Source of the DNA: Rhodothermales bacterium
GTDB lineage: Bacteria > Bacteroidota > Rhodothermia > Rhodothermales > Bin80
Length of the DNA stretch: 34,406 nucleotides
Direction of reading: 5' to 3'
NCBI GenBank assembly: GCA_028278205.1
Contig: JANQES010000126.1
Coordinates: forward strand, 1-34,406
Positions 23,574 to 30,101 of this stretch are shown in pieces (positions within the stretch are counted from its first letter, which is position 1; every line of letters starts with the position of its first letter). Under the pieces are notes generated by a model, which saw only the letters and a program-made list of their open reading frames with translations, was not told the origin of the DNA and made no database searches. Position numbers and translations under genes: made by a program.

Positions 23574-23959
23574 GGGATTAATCTAAATGAGAGGGGGAAA
23601 GGGAGAAAGGGGGATTTTAAGTTTTGTCTCCCTCTCGATTCAGGCAGGGCATACACGCATCTGACACGAGCACAGCGACTGACGTAGTAAAAACGCTCTT
23701 GAGCCCCGTAGGGGCGATCTGTTTGTAGAAGACAATCCTGACCTAAAAACGAGCCCCGTAGGGGCGACCTGTTCAATGCCGATGCAGCCGTTTTTTTGAA
23801 CAGGCCGCTCCGGAGCCTGCCCCCTGATTCTCCCGCGAAGGCGGGAGGAAGGCGGGGGGAGCTATTTGTTTTTTAAGGCTTTTTGCTACAAACAGGACGC
23901 CCCTACGGGGCTACGAAAATCGAGATGGCTCATGCCTGTGCATGCTCGCACCGACATCC
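23574..23959. other. Intergenic region with C/T repeat and MITE-like copy B
   Basis: 23585-23640 is a GGGAAAGGGAGAAAGGGGG / CTCCCTCTC word repeat, and 23701-23934 is the second long MITE-like copy. I see no gene. Confidence 0.7.
23701..23934. repeat. MITE-like palindromic element, long copy B
   Basis: Carries the same modules, in the same order and spacing, as 19893-20128: GAGCCCCGTAGGGGCGATCT, a second GCCCCGTAGGGGCGACCTG, TTGAACAGGCCGCTCCGGAG, CTCCCGCGAAGGCGGGAG and CTACAAACAGGACGCCCCTA. The right end GATGGCTCATG matches the terminal repeat; the left terminal repeat is degenerate. It lies just downstream of the dsbD stop. Confidence 0.88.
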
Positions 23960-26080
23960 TCACTCGCCCAGCGCCAGGTTTTGCTGGAGATACGACGCCT
24001 TTCCTTGATCGAGGAACGCTGCAAAACGCTCTGTCGGCACGACACCGCTGATCTGGACAATCGTCTTTTCTTGATCAGACGGATTGACGATGGCGTAGGT
24101 CGGCAGCGCGACGGTGCCGGTGAGGTCGAGTTGATATTGTTGAAATTCGGTGTCGCGGGGGCCGTCGGTGTAGAGCCGCAGCAAAACGAAGTTGCGCTCG
24201 AAGCGCTCGGCGATTTCGGGGCGGGTGAAAACATTGGCTTCCATCTCGCGGCAGTTGGTGCAGGTGTAGCCCGTGAAATCGATCATCACCGGCTTGCCTT
24301 CGGCCTCGGCCTGCGCAAAAGCGACCTCGATGTCGTCGGTGATCCAGGCTTCGTCGTTGTGGACGTTGGCGTTGGCGCCGCCGAAAATAGCCACCAGACT
24401 CACGTCGTCCGACTGGCGCGGCGGCAGGTAGGCGTCGAGCTTGTTGAGCGGCGCACCCAGCAGCCCCGGAATCAGGTAAAGCGCCAGCCCGAAAAACAAC
24501 ATCGACGCCATCAACCGCCCGACACCGATCTGCTCGACGGCAGGCTCATGCTTGAGACGCAGCTTGCCGATGAGATACATCCCCGTCAGCGCGAAGATGA
24601 CGATGCACAGCGCAATGGCGAGCGTCCGCGAGATCAGGCTCCAGCCCCAGACCAGATCGGCATTCGAGAGAAACTTGAGCGCCGCCGCCAGTTCGATGAA
24701 GCCGAGCACCACCTTCACCACGTTCATCCACGAACCCGATTTTGGCAACGAATCGAGCGCGCGGGGAAACATCGCAAAAAACATGAACGGCAGCGAGAAC
24801 GCCGCGCTGAAGACGATCATGCCGAGGATGGGATACGACCACGACCCCATGGTGGTAGCCGCCAGCAACCCGCCCACGAACGGCGCCGTGCATGAAAACG
24901 ACACCAGCGTCAGCGTGAATCCCATGAAGAGCACACCCAGGTAGCCCTGCGACTCGTTCCCCTTCCGGTCGAAAAAGTTGATCAGCCCCGACGGCAAACG
25001 CAGTTCGAACAGGCCCAGCAACGACAGCGCAAACAAGACAAAGACGAGGCCGATAAACAGGTTCACCCATGGGTTGGCGGCAAACGATTGCGCCCCGGCA
25101 GCCCCCACCAGCACCGCCATCAACACACCCAGCCCGGTAAACGTGACGATGATAGCCAGGCCGTAGACCAGCGCCATGCGCACCGCCTCGCCTTGCTTTT
25201 CCGAATGCTTGGTAAAAAACGAAACCGTCAACGGAATCATCGGGAAGACGCAGGGCGTCAGCAGGGCGGCGAACCCTGCGCCCAGGGCCAGCAGCAAAAA
25301 GCTCCACAATCCGCCCCCGCCGTCGAGATCAGCTTCCGCTGTAATCACCGGTTGCTCGGCGGCGGCATCGGCGGCGCCAGCCTCTTGCCCTCCATCGTCC
25401 GAACCCGGCGTGCCTATCTGCGCCATGCTGAGCCCCGTCAGGCTATCCTGAGCCAGCAGCGGCCCCTCGACCGGCGGCGGCGCCACAGGCGGCGGAGTGG
25501 GTGCCACATCCGCAGAGGACGTATCCTCGTTGCCGGCGCCTCCGGACGAAACCGCCGTCACTTCCACGGTCGCTGTAAGCGGAACTCTGGTCGGTTGCAG
25601 GCAGATCCGGTCGTTGCAGATCTGGAAATCGACCTCGGCGTTGATGGTCTTGGGGCCGACCTCCGCATCGGCGGCAACGGCTACGTCGGCCCAGATCACC
25701 CCTTGCTTCTCGAAATAGACGACCGTCTTCTTAAAATTGGGATCATAGCCCTCTTTGGCGCCCGACTGTTGCAAATCGCCTTGCTGCGTGAGGCCTGCTG
25801 GATACTCCTCGAAGTTCACGCGCACAGCGCGGCTGGGGCTGGGCGAACCCAGCGCGTACATCTTCCACGGGCCGTCTTCCGGCGTCCCTTCGCCGATGGC
25901 AGCGCTGAAGACGATACGCGTCGTCTGCCCTGCCGTTACCGAAGCCGGATCAGCCGTAGCCGTCCATTTGACGTGATCCAGGGCGGGGTTTCTGAAGCCC
26001 TGGGCGTAAGCCGTCGAGGTCAACCCTGCAATGACAAAACAAAGCAGCACGAGCGCAATACGCGTACGGAGTACCGACAT
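23960..26080 (-). CDS. dsbD: Thiol:disulfide interchange protein DsbD
   Basis: Carries reducing power from cytoplasmic thioredoxin across the inner membrane to periplasmic proteins. 706 residues: signal peptide ending AYA (26), N-terminal DsbD-alpha-like domain with C155 and C160 (CNDRIC), a Pro/Gly-rich linker (190-250), a membrane domain (about 258-545), and a C-terminal thioredoxin-like domain with C607-TN-C610. The membrane domain has its redox cysteines C277 in LLTPCVFP and C397 in SFSCTAPF. All three redox pairs are present, so it should be functional. Cytochrome-c maturation or periplasmic disulfide repair are likely uses. A gene-free MITE-like repeat lies downstream and a hairpin (26111-26136) upstream. 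Confidence 0.95.
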   Translation of the reverse strand: MSVLRTRIALVLLCFVIAGLTSTAYAQGFRNPALDHVKWTATADPASVTAGQTTRIVFSAAIGEGTPEDGPWKMYALGSPSPSRAVRVNFEEYPAGLTQQGDLQQSGAKEGYDPNFKKTVVYFEKQGVIWADVAVAADAEVGPKTINAEVDFQICNDRICLQPTRVPLTATVEVTAVSSGGAGNEDTSSADVAPTPPPVAPPPVEGPLLAQDSLTGLSMAQIGTPGSDDGGQEAGAADAAAEQPVITAEADLDGGGGLWSFLLLALGAGFAALLTPCVFPMIPLTVSFFTKHSEKQGEAVRMALVYGLAIIVTFTGLGVLMAVLVGAAGAQSFAANPWVNLFIGLVFVLFALSLLGLFELRLPSGLINFFDRKGNESQGYLGVLFMGFTLTLVSFSCTAPFVGGLLAATTMGSWSYPILGMIVFSAAFSLPFMFFAMFPRALDSLPKSGSWMNVVKVVLGFIELAAALKFLSNADLVWGWSLISRTLAIALCIVIFALTGMYLIGKLRLKHEPAVEQIGVGRLMASMLFFGLALYLIPGLLGAPLNKLDAYLPPRQSDDVSLVAIFGGANANVHNDEAWITDDIEVAFAQAEAEGKPVMIDFTGYTCTNCREMEANVFTRPEIAERFERNFVLLRLYTDGPRDTEFQQYQLDLTGTVALPTYAIVNPSDQEKTIVQISGVVPTERFAAFLDQGKASYLQQNLALGE

Positions 26081-26110
26081 GGCAACAAGGCTCTCGTTCG
26101 TGAATGCACT

Positions 26111-26136
26111 ATCAAAAAGAGCGCATTCTTTTTGAT
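26111..26136. repeat. ATCAAAAAG/CTTTTTGAT hairpin upstream of dsbD
   Basis: ATCAAAAAGagcgcattCTTTTTGAT lies between the rplI terminator and the dsbD start. Function unknown; it may aid termination or be an operator. Confidence 0.5.
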
Positions 26137-26183
26137 AAAAAAACGGGGCATCGTTTCGCTGAAGAGCTAACGAACACCCCGTT
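26137..26183 (-). terminator. Intrinsic terminator after rplI
   Basis: On the minus strand AACGGGG (26183-26177) pairs with CCCCGTT (26148-26142), extended by an inner TCGTT/AACGA stem, and is followed by a T-run. It closes the rpsF-rpsR-rplI operon before dsbD. Confidence 0.85.
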
Positions 26184-26216
26184 TGAATTGTTGCCTTGGG
26201 TGAAGCGAGATCGGGC

Positions 26217-26831
26217 CTACCCTTCCGCCGGCTCGGTATCGCCTTCCGCTTCGGCGACCGGCTCGGCCTCGGCAGCCTCGGTAGCTTCGGCAGCCGGCGC
26301 GGCTTCTTCCGTGGCTTCGGCAGCCGGCGCTTCTTCGGCGGCAGGCGCCGCCCCGGCAGCGGGTTCGGCCTCGGCAGGGGTTTCGCCGCCTTCCGGCACG
26401 ACGCGGACCTTAAGCTGCGCCTCCACCTCGGCGTGCAGCTTGATGGTGGCCGAATAGACCCCGATGAGCCGGATGTCTTCGTTGAGACGCACGTGGCGAC
26501 GGTCGATGTTGAAACCCTGCGTGGCGAGCTTGAGCGCCACCTGCTGCGGCGTCACCGTCCCGAAGATGCGGTTTTCCTCGCCCACCTTGGCCTCAATGAC
26601 CACTTCCACTTTCTCGATCTCTTGCTTGAGCAGATCGGCGTTGTCGCGCTGCTGCGCCCGCTTGCGGACCTGCTGGCGCATCTCTTCCCGGCGTGCTCTG
26701 ACCGCGCCGTCGGTGGCAATCCGCGCCCAGCCCTTCGGAATCAAGTAATTGCGCCCGTACCCGGCCTTGACCGTCACGATGTCGCCCTCGTCTCCGAGGT
26801 TTTCAACGTCTTGAAGCAGGATAATTTTCAT
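26217..26831 (-). CDS. rplI: 50S ribosomal protein L9 with long Ala/Glu C-terminal tail
   Basis: The N-terminal 23S rRNA-binding domain MKIILLQDVENLGDEGD...VKAGYGRNYLIPKGWA is unmistakable, followed by the long connecting helix and the C-terminal domain to about residue 147. At 204 residues it is some 55 longer than the usual ~150. The excess is a low-complexity tail of Ala, Glu and Pro (about 150-204) in AAPAAEE/APAAEATEE repeats. Such acidic tails occur in other Bacteroidota-related L9 proteins as far as I recall, but it is unusually long. It is the last gene of rpsF-rpsR-rplI, followed by a terminator at 26137-26183. A perfect hairpin at the rpsR stop precedes it. Confidence 0.96.
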   Translation of the reverse strand: MKIILLQDVENLGDEGDIVTVKAGYGRNYLIPKGWARIATDGAVRARREEMRQQVRKRAQQRDNADLLKQEIEKVEVVIEAKVGEENRIFGTVTPQQVALKLATQGFNIDRRHVRLNEDIRLIGVYSATIKLHAEVEAQLKVRVVPEGGETPAEAEPAAGAAPAAEEAPAAEATEEAAPAAEATEAAEAEPVAEAEGDTEPAEG

Positions 26832-26900
26832 GATGTCCTGAATACCAACGAAGGACGCACTCGACGGCCACGCCCTTCAAGTTTACAAGTCCAAACCCAC

Positions 26901-26934
26901 ATGAATTTTTTCGGCCCTCGCCGAAAAAATTCAT
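26901..26934 (-). repeat. Perfect 15-bp hairpin starting at the rpsR stop codon
   Basis: 26901-26915 (ATGAATTTTTTCGGC) and 26920-26934 are exact reverse complements with a 4-nt loop. The stem begins at the final A of the TAA of rpsR. It lies between rpsR and rplI and has no T-run after the stem, so it is not a classical terminator. Confidence 0.9.
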
Positions 26935-27125
26935 TAACGGACCGAGTCGGCTACGTAGGGCAGCAACGCCAGATGACGCGCCCGCTTGACGGCTCGGGTA
27001 ATCTGGCGTTGTGTCTTCGCCGAGATGTTGGTGACACGACGCGGCAGCAGCTTGCCCTGCTCATTGATGAAGCGTTGCAAGTACTCCGTGTCTTTATAGT
27101 CAACGTAGTTGAGTTCCTTCGCCAT
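26934..27125 (-). CDS. rpsR: 30S ribosomal protein S18
   Basis: 63 residues, slightly shorter than the usual 70-80 because the N-terminal extension is short. The core YVDYKDTEYLQRFINEQGKLLPRRV followed by GxSAK-like ISAKTQRQITRAVKRARHLALLP is the S18 signature, the part that packs with S6 on the platform of the small subunit. It lies 71 nt downstream of rpsF and 102 nt upstream of rplI on the same strand, the standard operon order. Its stop codon is fused to a perfect 15-bp hairpin in the gap before rplI, which could modulate the S18:L9 ratio or protect the upstream mRNA. Confidence 0.96.
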   Translation of the reverse strand: MAKELNYVDYKDTEYLQRFINEQGKLLPRRVTNISAKTQRQITRAVKRARHLALLPYVADSVR

Positions 27126-27196
27126 GGTCTTTCTCTATCCGATTCGAGGAAACGATACGAGGCCGGAGCGCCGAGGTCTTCGGCACGCCGGGCGGC

Positions 27197-27577
27197 TTAA
27201 TTGGCGGCATCGGCTGCCGGTTGCGGCTCGACGACGGCCGGCGCCTTGCTCTTGCGCGTCTGGTAGTGCTGGATCATCTTCTTATCCATGCGCAAGGTGA
27301 GGTAGCGCAGGATGTTGTCATCGATCTCCATGGCGCGTTCCAGGCGGATGACGATCTCGCCGGGGGCCTCGAAGTACATATTGACGTAGTAGCCGTTGCG
27401 CTTCTTGTTGATCTGATAAGCCAGCCGGCGCGAGCCCCATTCGTCAACTTCGATGATGTTGCCGCCGCCGTTCTCGACGACTTTTTTGACCTTCTTGACA
27501 GTGTCCTTGATCTGCTCTTCGGTCAGGACCGGGGTGATGATGTACGTAAACTCGTACATGTTTTTTGTAGCTGCCAT
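27197..27577 (-). CDS. rpsF: 30S ribosomal protein S6
   Basis: 126 residues. YEFTYIITPVLTEEQIK starts the typical ferredoxin-like S6 fold, with WGSRRLAYQINKKRNGYYV and LERAMEIDDNILRYLTLRMDK as the conserved middle and end. A short Lys/Ala/Pro tail (residues 108-126) extends beyond the core. S6 binds S18 on the 30S platform. It heads the rpsF-rpsR-rplI operon. The 348 nt upstream contain a GC-rich hairpin at 27615-27641 that might be an S6:S18-binding leader, then a large repeat array up to prfA. ATG 27577 begins MAATKNMYEF; the inner ATG before YEF is a possible alternative. Confidence 0.96.
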   Translation of the reverse strand: MAATKNMYEFTYIITPVLTEEQIKDTVKKVKKVVENGGGNIIEVDEWGSRRLAYQINKKRNGYYVNMYFEAPGEIVIRLERAMEIDDNILRYLTLRMDKKMIQHYQTRKSKAPAVVEPQPAADAAN

Positions 27578-27614
27578 AGGCGTCCCTGTGGAATGACTGT
27601 GATGGTTAGCGTCA

Positions 27615-27641
27615 TGCCCCCGCCTTTCAGAGCGCGGGAGC
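27615..27641 (-). promoter_or_regulatory. Hairpin in the rpsF leader, possible S6:S18 autoregulatory site
   Basis: On the minus strand GCTCCCGCGCTCTGAAAGGCGGGGGC forms a CCCGC/GCGGG stem about 40 nt upstream of rpsF. S6:S18 leaders are known in many bacteria, but I cannot confirm the consensus bulge here. Confidence 0.3.
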
Positions 27642-27728
27642 CGGGATTTTCAAAGAGCGTGTTAAATTAAGGATGTCGCTAAAATGATCCGGCCTGATGC
27701 CGTGAAATACGTTCGAATTGTCTTTTAT

Positions 27729-27920
27729 GGGTCATTACGCTCGCCTGGGGCTCGCTGTCACTTGCTCACTGCGTTCGCGTCAGTTGCGCCTGCGGCGCGT
27801 CATTCATTGTCAAGATGGATCGACGACAATAAATGACGGCGACCGTAGGGAGCCCAATGACGTGAGCGAAGCGAACAAATGACGCGTAGCAAATGACAGC
27901 GAGCCCCAGGCGAGCGTTAT
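27729..27920. repeat. TGAC-punctuated hairpin array, copy D
   Basis: A long imperfect palindrome: CGCTCGCCTGGGGCTCGCTGTCA at the left is mirrored at the right end. The inside consists of ~20-nt modules separated by GTCA/TGAC, several self-complementary (TTGCGCCTGCGGCGCGTCA). It lies between prfA and rpsF. Short open frames across it translate to NDAPQAQLTR-like peptides and were not called as genes. No other gene is visible in 27578-27925. Confidence 0.85.
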
Positions 27921-27925
27921 GCCCC

Positions 27926-29002
27926 TCAAAGATTAGCGAGTCGATCCGCGTTGTCGGCGGTGCGGAGGGCGCGGATGAGCGTGTCGAGGTCGCCGTCGAT
28001 GACTTTGCGGAGGGGATAATTTTTGTGCTGGCCGTCGAGGCGATGGTCGGTGACGCGGTCCTGGGGGAAGTTGTACGTGCGGATCTTGGCCGAGCGGTCG
28101 CCCGAGCCGACGGCGGAGCGGCGGGCAGCGTCGCGTTCTGCGTGATGTTCGGCCATCTTGACTTCGTAAAGGCGCGACCGCAGCACGCGCATGGCTTTGT
28201 CTTTGTTCTTGTGCTGGCTCTTCTCATCCTGGCACGTCACGACGAGGCCCGTCGGGATGTGGGTGATGCGCACCGCCGAGTCGGTGGTGTTGACGCTCTG
28301 CCCGCCCGGCCCGCTAGACCGATAGACATCAATCTTGAGATCGTTGCCGTTGATTTCCACATCCACGTCTTCGGCTTCGGGCAAGACCGCCACCGACGCC
28401 GCCGAGGTGTGCAGCCGCCCGCTCGACTCGGTCTCCGGCACGCGCTGCACCCGATGGACGCCGTTCTCGTACTTGAGCGTCCCAAACGCATCGGCCCCAT
28501 GCACTCCGAAGACGATTTCCTTGAACCCGCCGACGGTGCCTTCCGACGTGTTCATCACCTCGATCTTCCAACCCCTGCGCTCGGCAAAACGGTCGTAGAG
28601 GCGAAAGAGATCGCCCGCGAAGAGCGCCGCCTCATCGCCCCCGGCGCCGGCACGGATCTCGACGATGGCGTCTTTGCTGTCTTCGGGGTCTTTGGGGATG
28701 AGCTTCAGGCGCAGGTCTTCCTCCACCGCAGGCAGCTTCTCCTCCAGTTCATCGAGTTCCGCCTTCGCCATCTTGACGAACTCGTCGTCGTCTTCGAGGC
28801 GGATCATCTCCTTGAGGTCGTCGCGTTCTTGCAGCAGCTTTTCGTACCCTTCGATGGCCTGCACCACGTTGGTGAGTTCGCGGTACTCCGGCCCGAGCTT
28901 CGCCATCTGCTCCGGGTCCGTCGCCACCTCGGGCTTTGAGATGCGCTGGCTCACTTCGGCAAAGCGCCGCTTGACGTCTTGTAGCTTTTCCAGATTGATC
29001 AT
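27926..29002 (-). CDS. prfA: Peptide chain release factor 1
   Basis: Recognises UAA and UAG stop codons and triggers peptide release. 358 residues, normal for RF1. The catalytic GGQ is at 233-235 in SSGPGGQSVNTTDSAVR, whose Gln is normally methylated. The codon-recognition PxT tripeptide appears as PET (189-191) in RVPETESSGRLHTSAA, which assigns it to RF1 rather than RF2. RAGAGGDEAALFAGDL (117-132) is also diagnostic. It lies 103 nt downstream of the SdpI-family gene and may be the third gene of that run. No prmC methyltransferase gene follows it, unlike in many bacteria; a repeat array and rpsF come next. Confidence 0.97.
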   Translation of the reverse strand: MINLEKLQDVKRRFAEVSQRISKPEVATDPEQMAKLGPEYRELTNVVQAIEGYEKLLQERDDLKEMIRLEDDDEFVKMAKAELDELEEKLPAVEEDLRLKLIPKDPEDSKDAIVEIRAGAGGDEAALFAGDLFRLYDRFAERRGWKIEVMNTSEGTVGGFKEIVFGVHGADAFGTLKYENGVHRVQRVPETESSGRLHTSAASVAVLPEAEDVDVEINGNDLKIDVYRSSGPGGQSVNTTDSAVRITHIPTGLVVTCQDEKSQHKNKDKAMRVLRSRLYEVKMAEHHAERDAARRSAVGSGDRSAKIRTYNFPQDRVTDHRLDGQHKNYPLRKVIDGDLDTLIRALRTADNADRLANL

Positions 29003-29105
29003 GGTGCCGGTACTGCTTGGATCGTGAAGCCAGGGATGTACGCTGTATGAGGGGGAAGGTTCATGTCAAACCAGCCAGAATTCGAGTATCTTGTCGGTCT
29101 CCTCT

Positions 29106-29444
29106 TCAAAGCCCCTTCCCGTAGCGATAGGTTTGATAGGCGGGGATGAGCACCGTCAGCGGGAACAGGAGGGCGATCCAGAAAAAGACGTTGCCTGCGT
29201 CGAGGGGGATGAAGAAACACGCCACGCCCACGACCATGAACAAGACCGACCAGGAGGCCATCAACCGCCCGCCGTAGCGGTTGAGTTCGTACCAGTTCTC
29301 CTCGAACTCGAACGACTTCTTGAAGCGCACGCCGTAGAGGTGATTCATCTTCACCTTCCCCTTGATCAGTGGGATCGAGAGGGCGAAGATCAGCCCGGCA
29401 GTCAGCACGTTGACGAGGCCGAAGATGATGTTGCCTGCGCCCAT
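29106..29444 (-). CDS. SdpI-family membrane protein
   Basis: 112 residues with three hydrophobic segments (about 5-27, 62-81, 85-104). Between the first two is the diagnostic SdpI/YhfL-type motif MNHLYGVRFKKSF...NWYELNRYGG, where the Gly-Val-Arg, Lys-Ser, Trp and Asn-x-Tyr-Gly-Gly positions are conserved. In Bacillus subtilis SdpI gives immunity to the SdpC toxin and senses it, but most homologues have no known role and no toxin gene is seen here. It starts 4 nt after the stop of the TonB-plug-like lipoprotein, so the two are almost certainly co-transcribed, possibly with prfA. Confidence 0.87.
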   Translation of the reverse strand: MGAGNIIFGLVNVLTAGLIFALSIPLIKGKVKMNHLYGVRFKKSFEFEENWYELNRYGGRLMASWSVLFMVVGVACFFIPLDAGNVFFWIALLFPLTVLIPAYQTYRYGKGL

Positions 29445-29448
29445 CGCC

Positions 29449-29847
29449 CTACCGCGACTTGGTCCGCACGACGATGGCGCCGTGGGGATGCCCGATGGGG
29501 CCTAGCCGCTGCGCCTCGGCCATGTTATAATGCTGGATCTCCTGAACCGATTGCGCGCTGACTGACCGCAGCGTCTCGGGCTCGCCCTGGCGGATGTTAT
29601 CGACGTAGATGACTACGTAGTCATAGACTTGTGAACTACCAATCGTGGCTCTGCCGCGTTTGATGAGCCACTGCGGGCGGAACTGCCGGACGATCTCGTA
29701 GGCATCGGTGAAGACCAACCCCGCCGCCTCAATCTCTTCCAGCGTGATCGTGCCCGACTTGTTCTGCGATCCAGCCGATGACGACGACGCACACGCTCCC
29801 AACGCCACCACAAGCGCTATCAACAACGAAAAGCGTACGATTTTCAT
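29449..29847 (-). CDS. Lipoprotein with solitary TonB-plug-like domain
   Basis: 132 residues from ATG 29847. The lipobox LGAC (Cys19) and the hydrophobic stretch 6-16 support this start over the longer open frame. The mature part contains LEEIEAAGLVFTDAYEIVRQFRPQWL, then VVIYVDNIRQGEPETLRSV, then EIQHYNMAEAQ...GHPHGAIVVRTK. This order and pattern (helix, IYVDN, hydrophobic ExI, GAIxV) is that of the plug domain of TonB-dependent receptors, but no barrel follows. I recall similar stand-alone lipoproteins in Gemmatimonadota. The role is unknown; interaction with an outer-membrane partner is a guess. It is the first gene of a tight pair with the SdpI-family gene. Confidence 0.82.
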   Translation of the reverse strand: MKIVRFSLLIALVVALGACASSSSAGSQNKSGTITLEEIEAAGLVFTDAYEIVRQFRPQWLIKRGRATIGSSQVYDYVVIYVDNIRQGEPETLRSVSAQSVQEIQHYNMAEAQRLGPIGHPHGAIVVRTKSR

Positions 29848-29981
29848 GATATCGATCTGTGTTTGTGAGGAGAGGATCCGGGTTTGAACGGCCCGGACTA
29901 ACGCAAGGTTCGCCCCTGATCCCACTTCAATCGTCTGTTGTGCCAGCACGATGCAAAAGAATCTCACAAACCGTTTTGAAC

Positions 29982-30049
29982 TCGAAGGGCGAAGAGCGAG
30001 GGGCGCGGTTCGATAATCGCTCCTCGCTCCTCACCCTTCACCCTTCGAA
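29982..30049. repeat. Inverted repeat of GAAGGGTGAGGAGCGAGG words
   Basis: TCGAAGGGCGAAGAGCGAGG at 29982-30001 pairs imperfectly with CCTCGCTCC...CACCCTTCGA at 30021-30047. It lies in the 254 nt between glmS and the TonB-plug-like lipoprotein gene. Confidence 0.75.
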
Positions 30050-30101
30050 TGAAACGTAGTTTTAGAGAAAACGGTGCATCCCCCACACCCTCTCGCCCCC
30101 T

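Noticed and set aside
25088..27200. Plus-strand frames opposite dsbD and the ribosomal genes
   Set aside because: Shadows of dsbD, rplI and rpsR; the 26196-27200 frame is a mirrored Ala/Glu repeat.
27729..27920. CRISPR array
   Set aside because: Modules are imperfect, themselves palindromic and of uneven length, with no unique spacers or cas genes.
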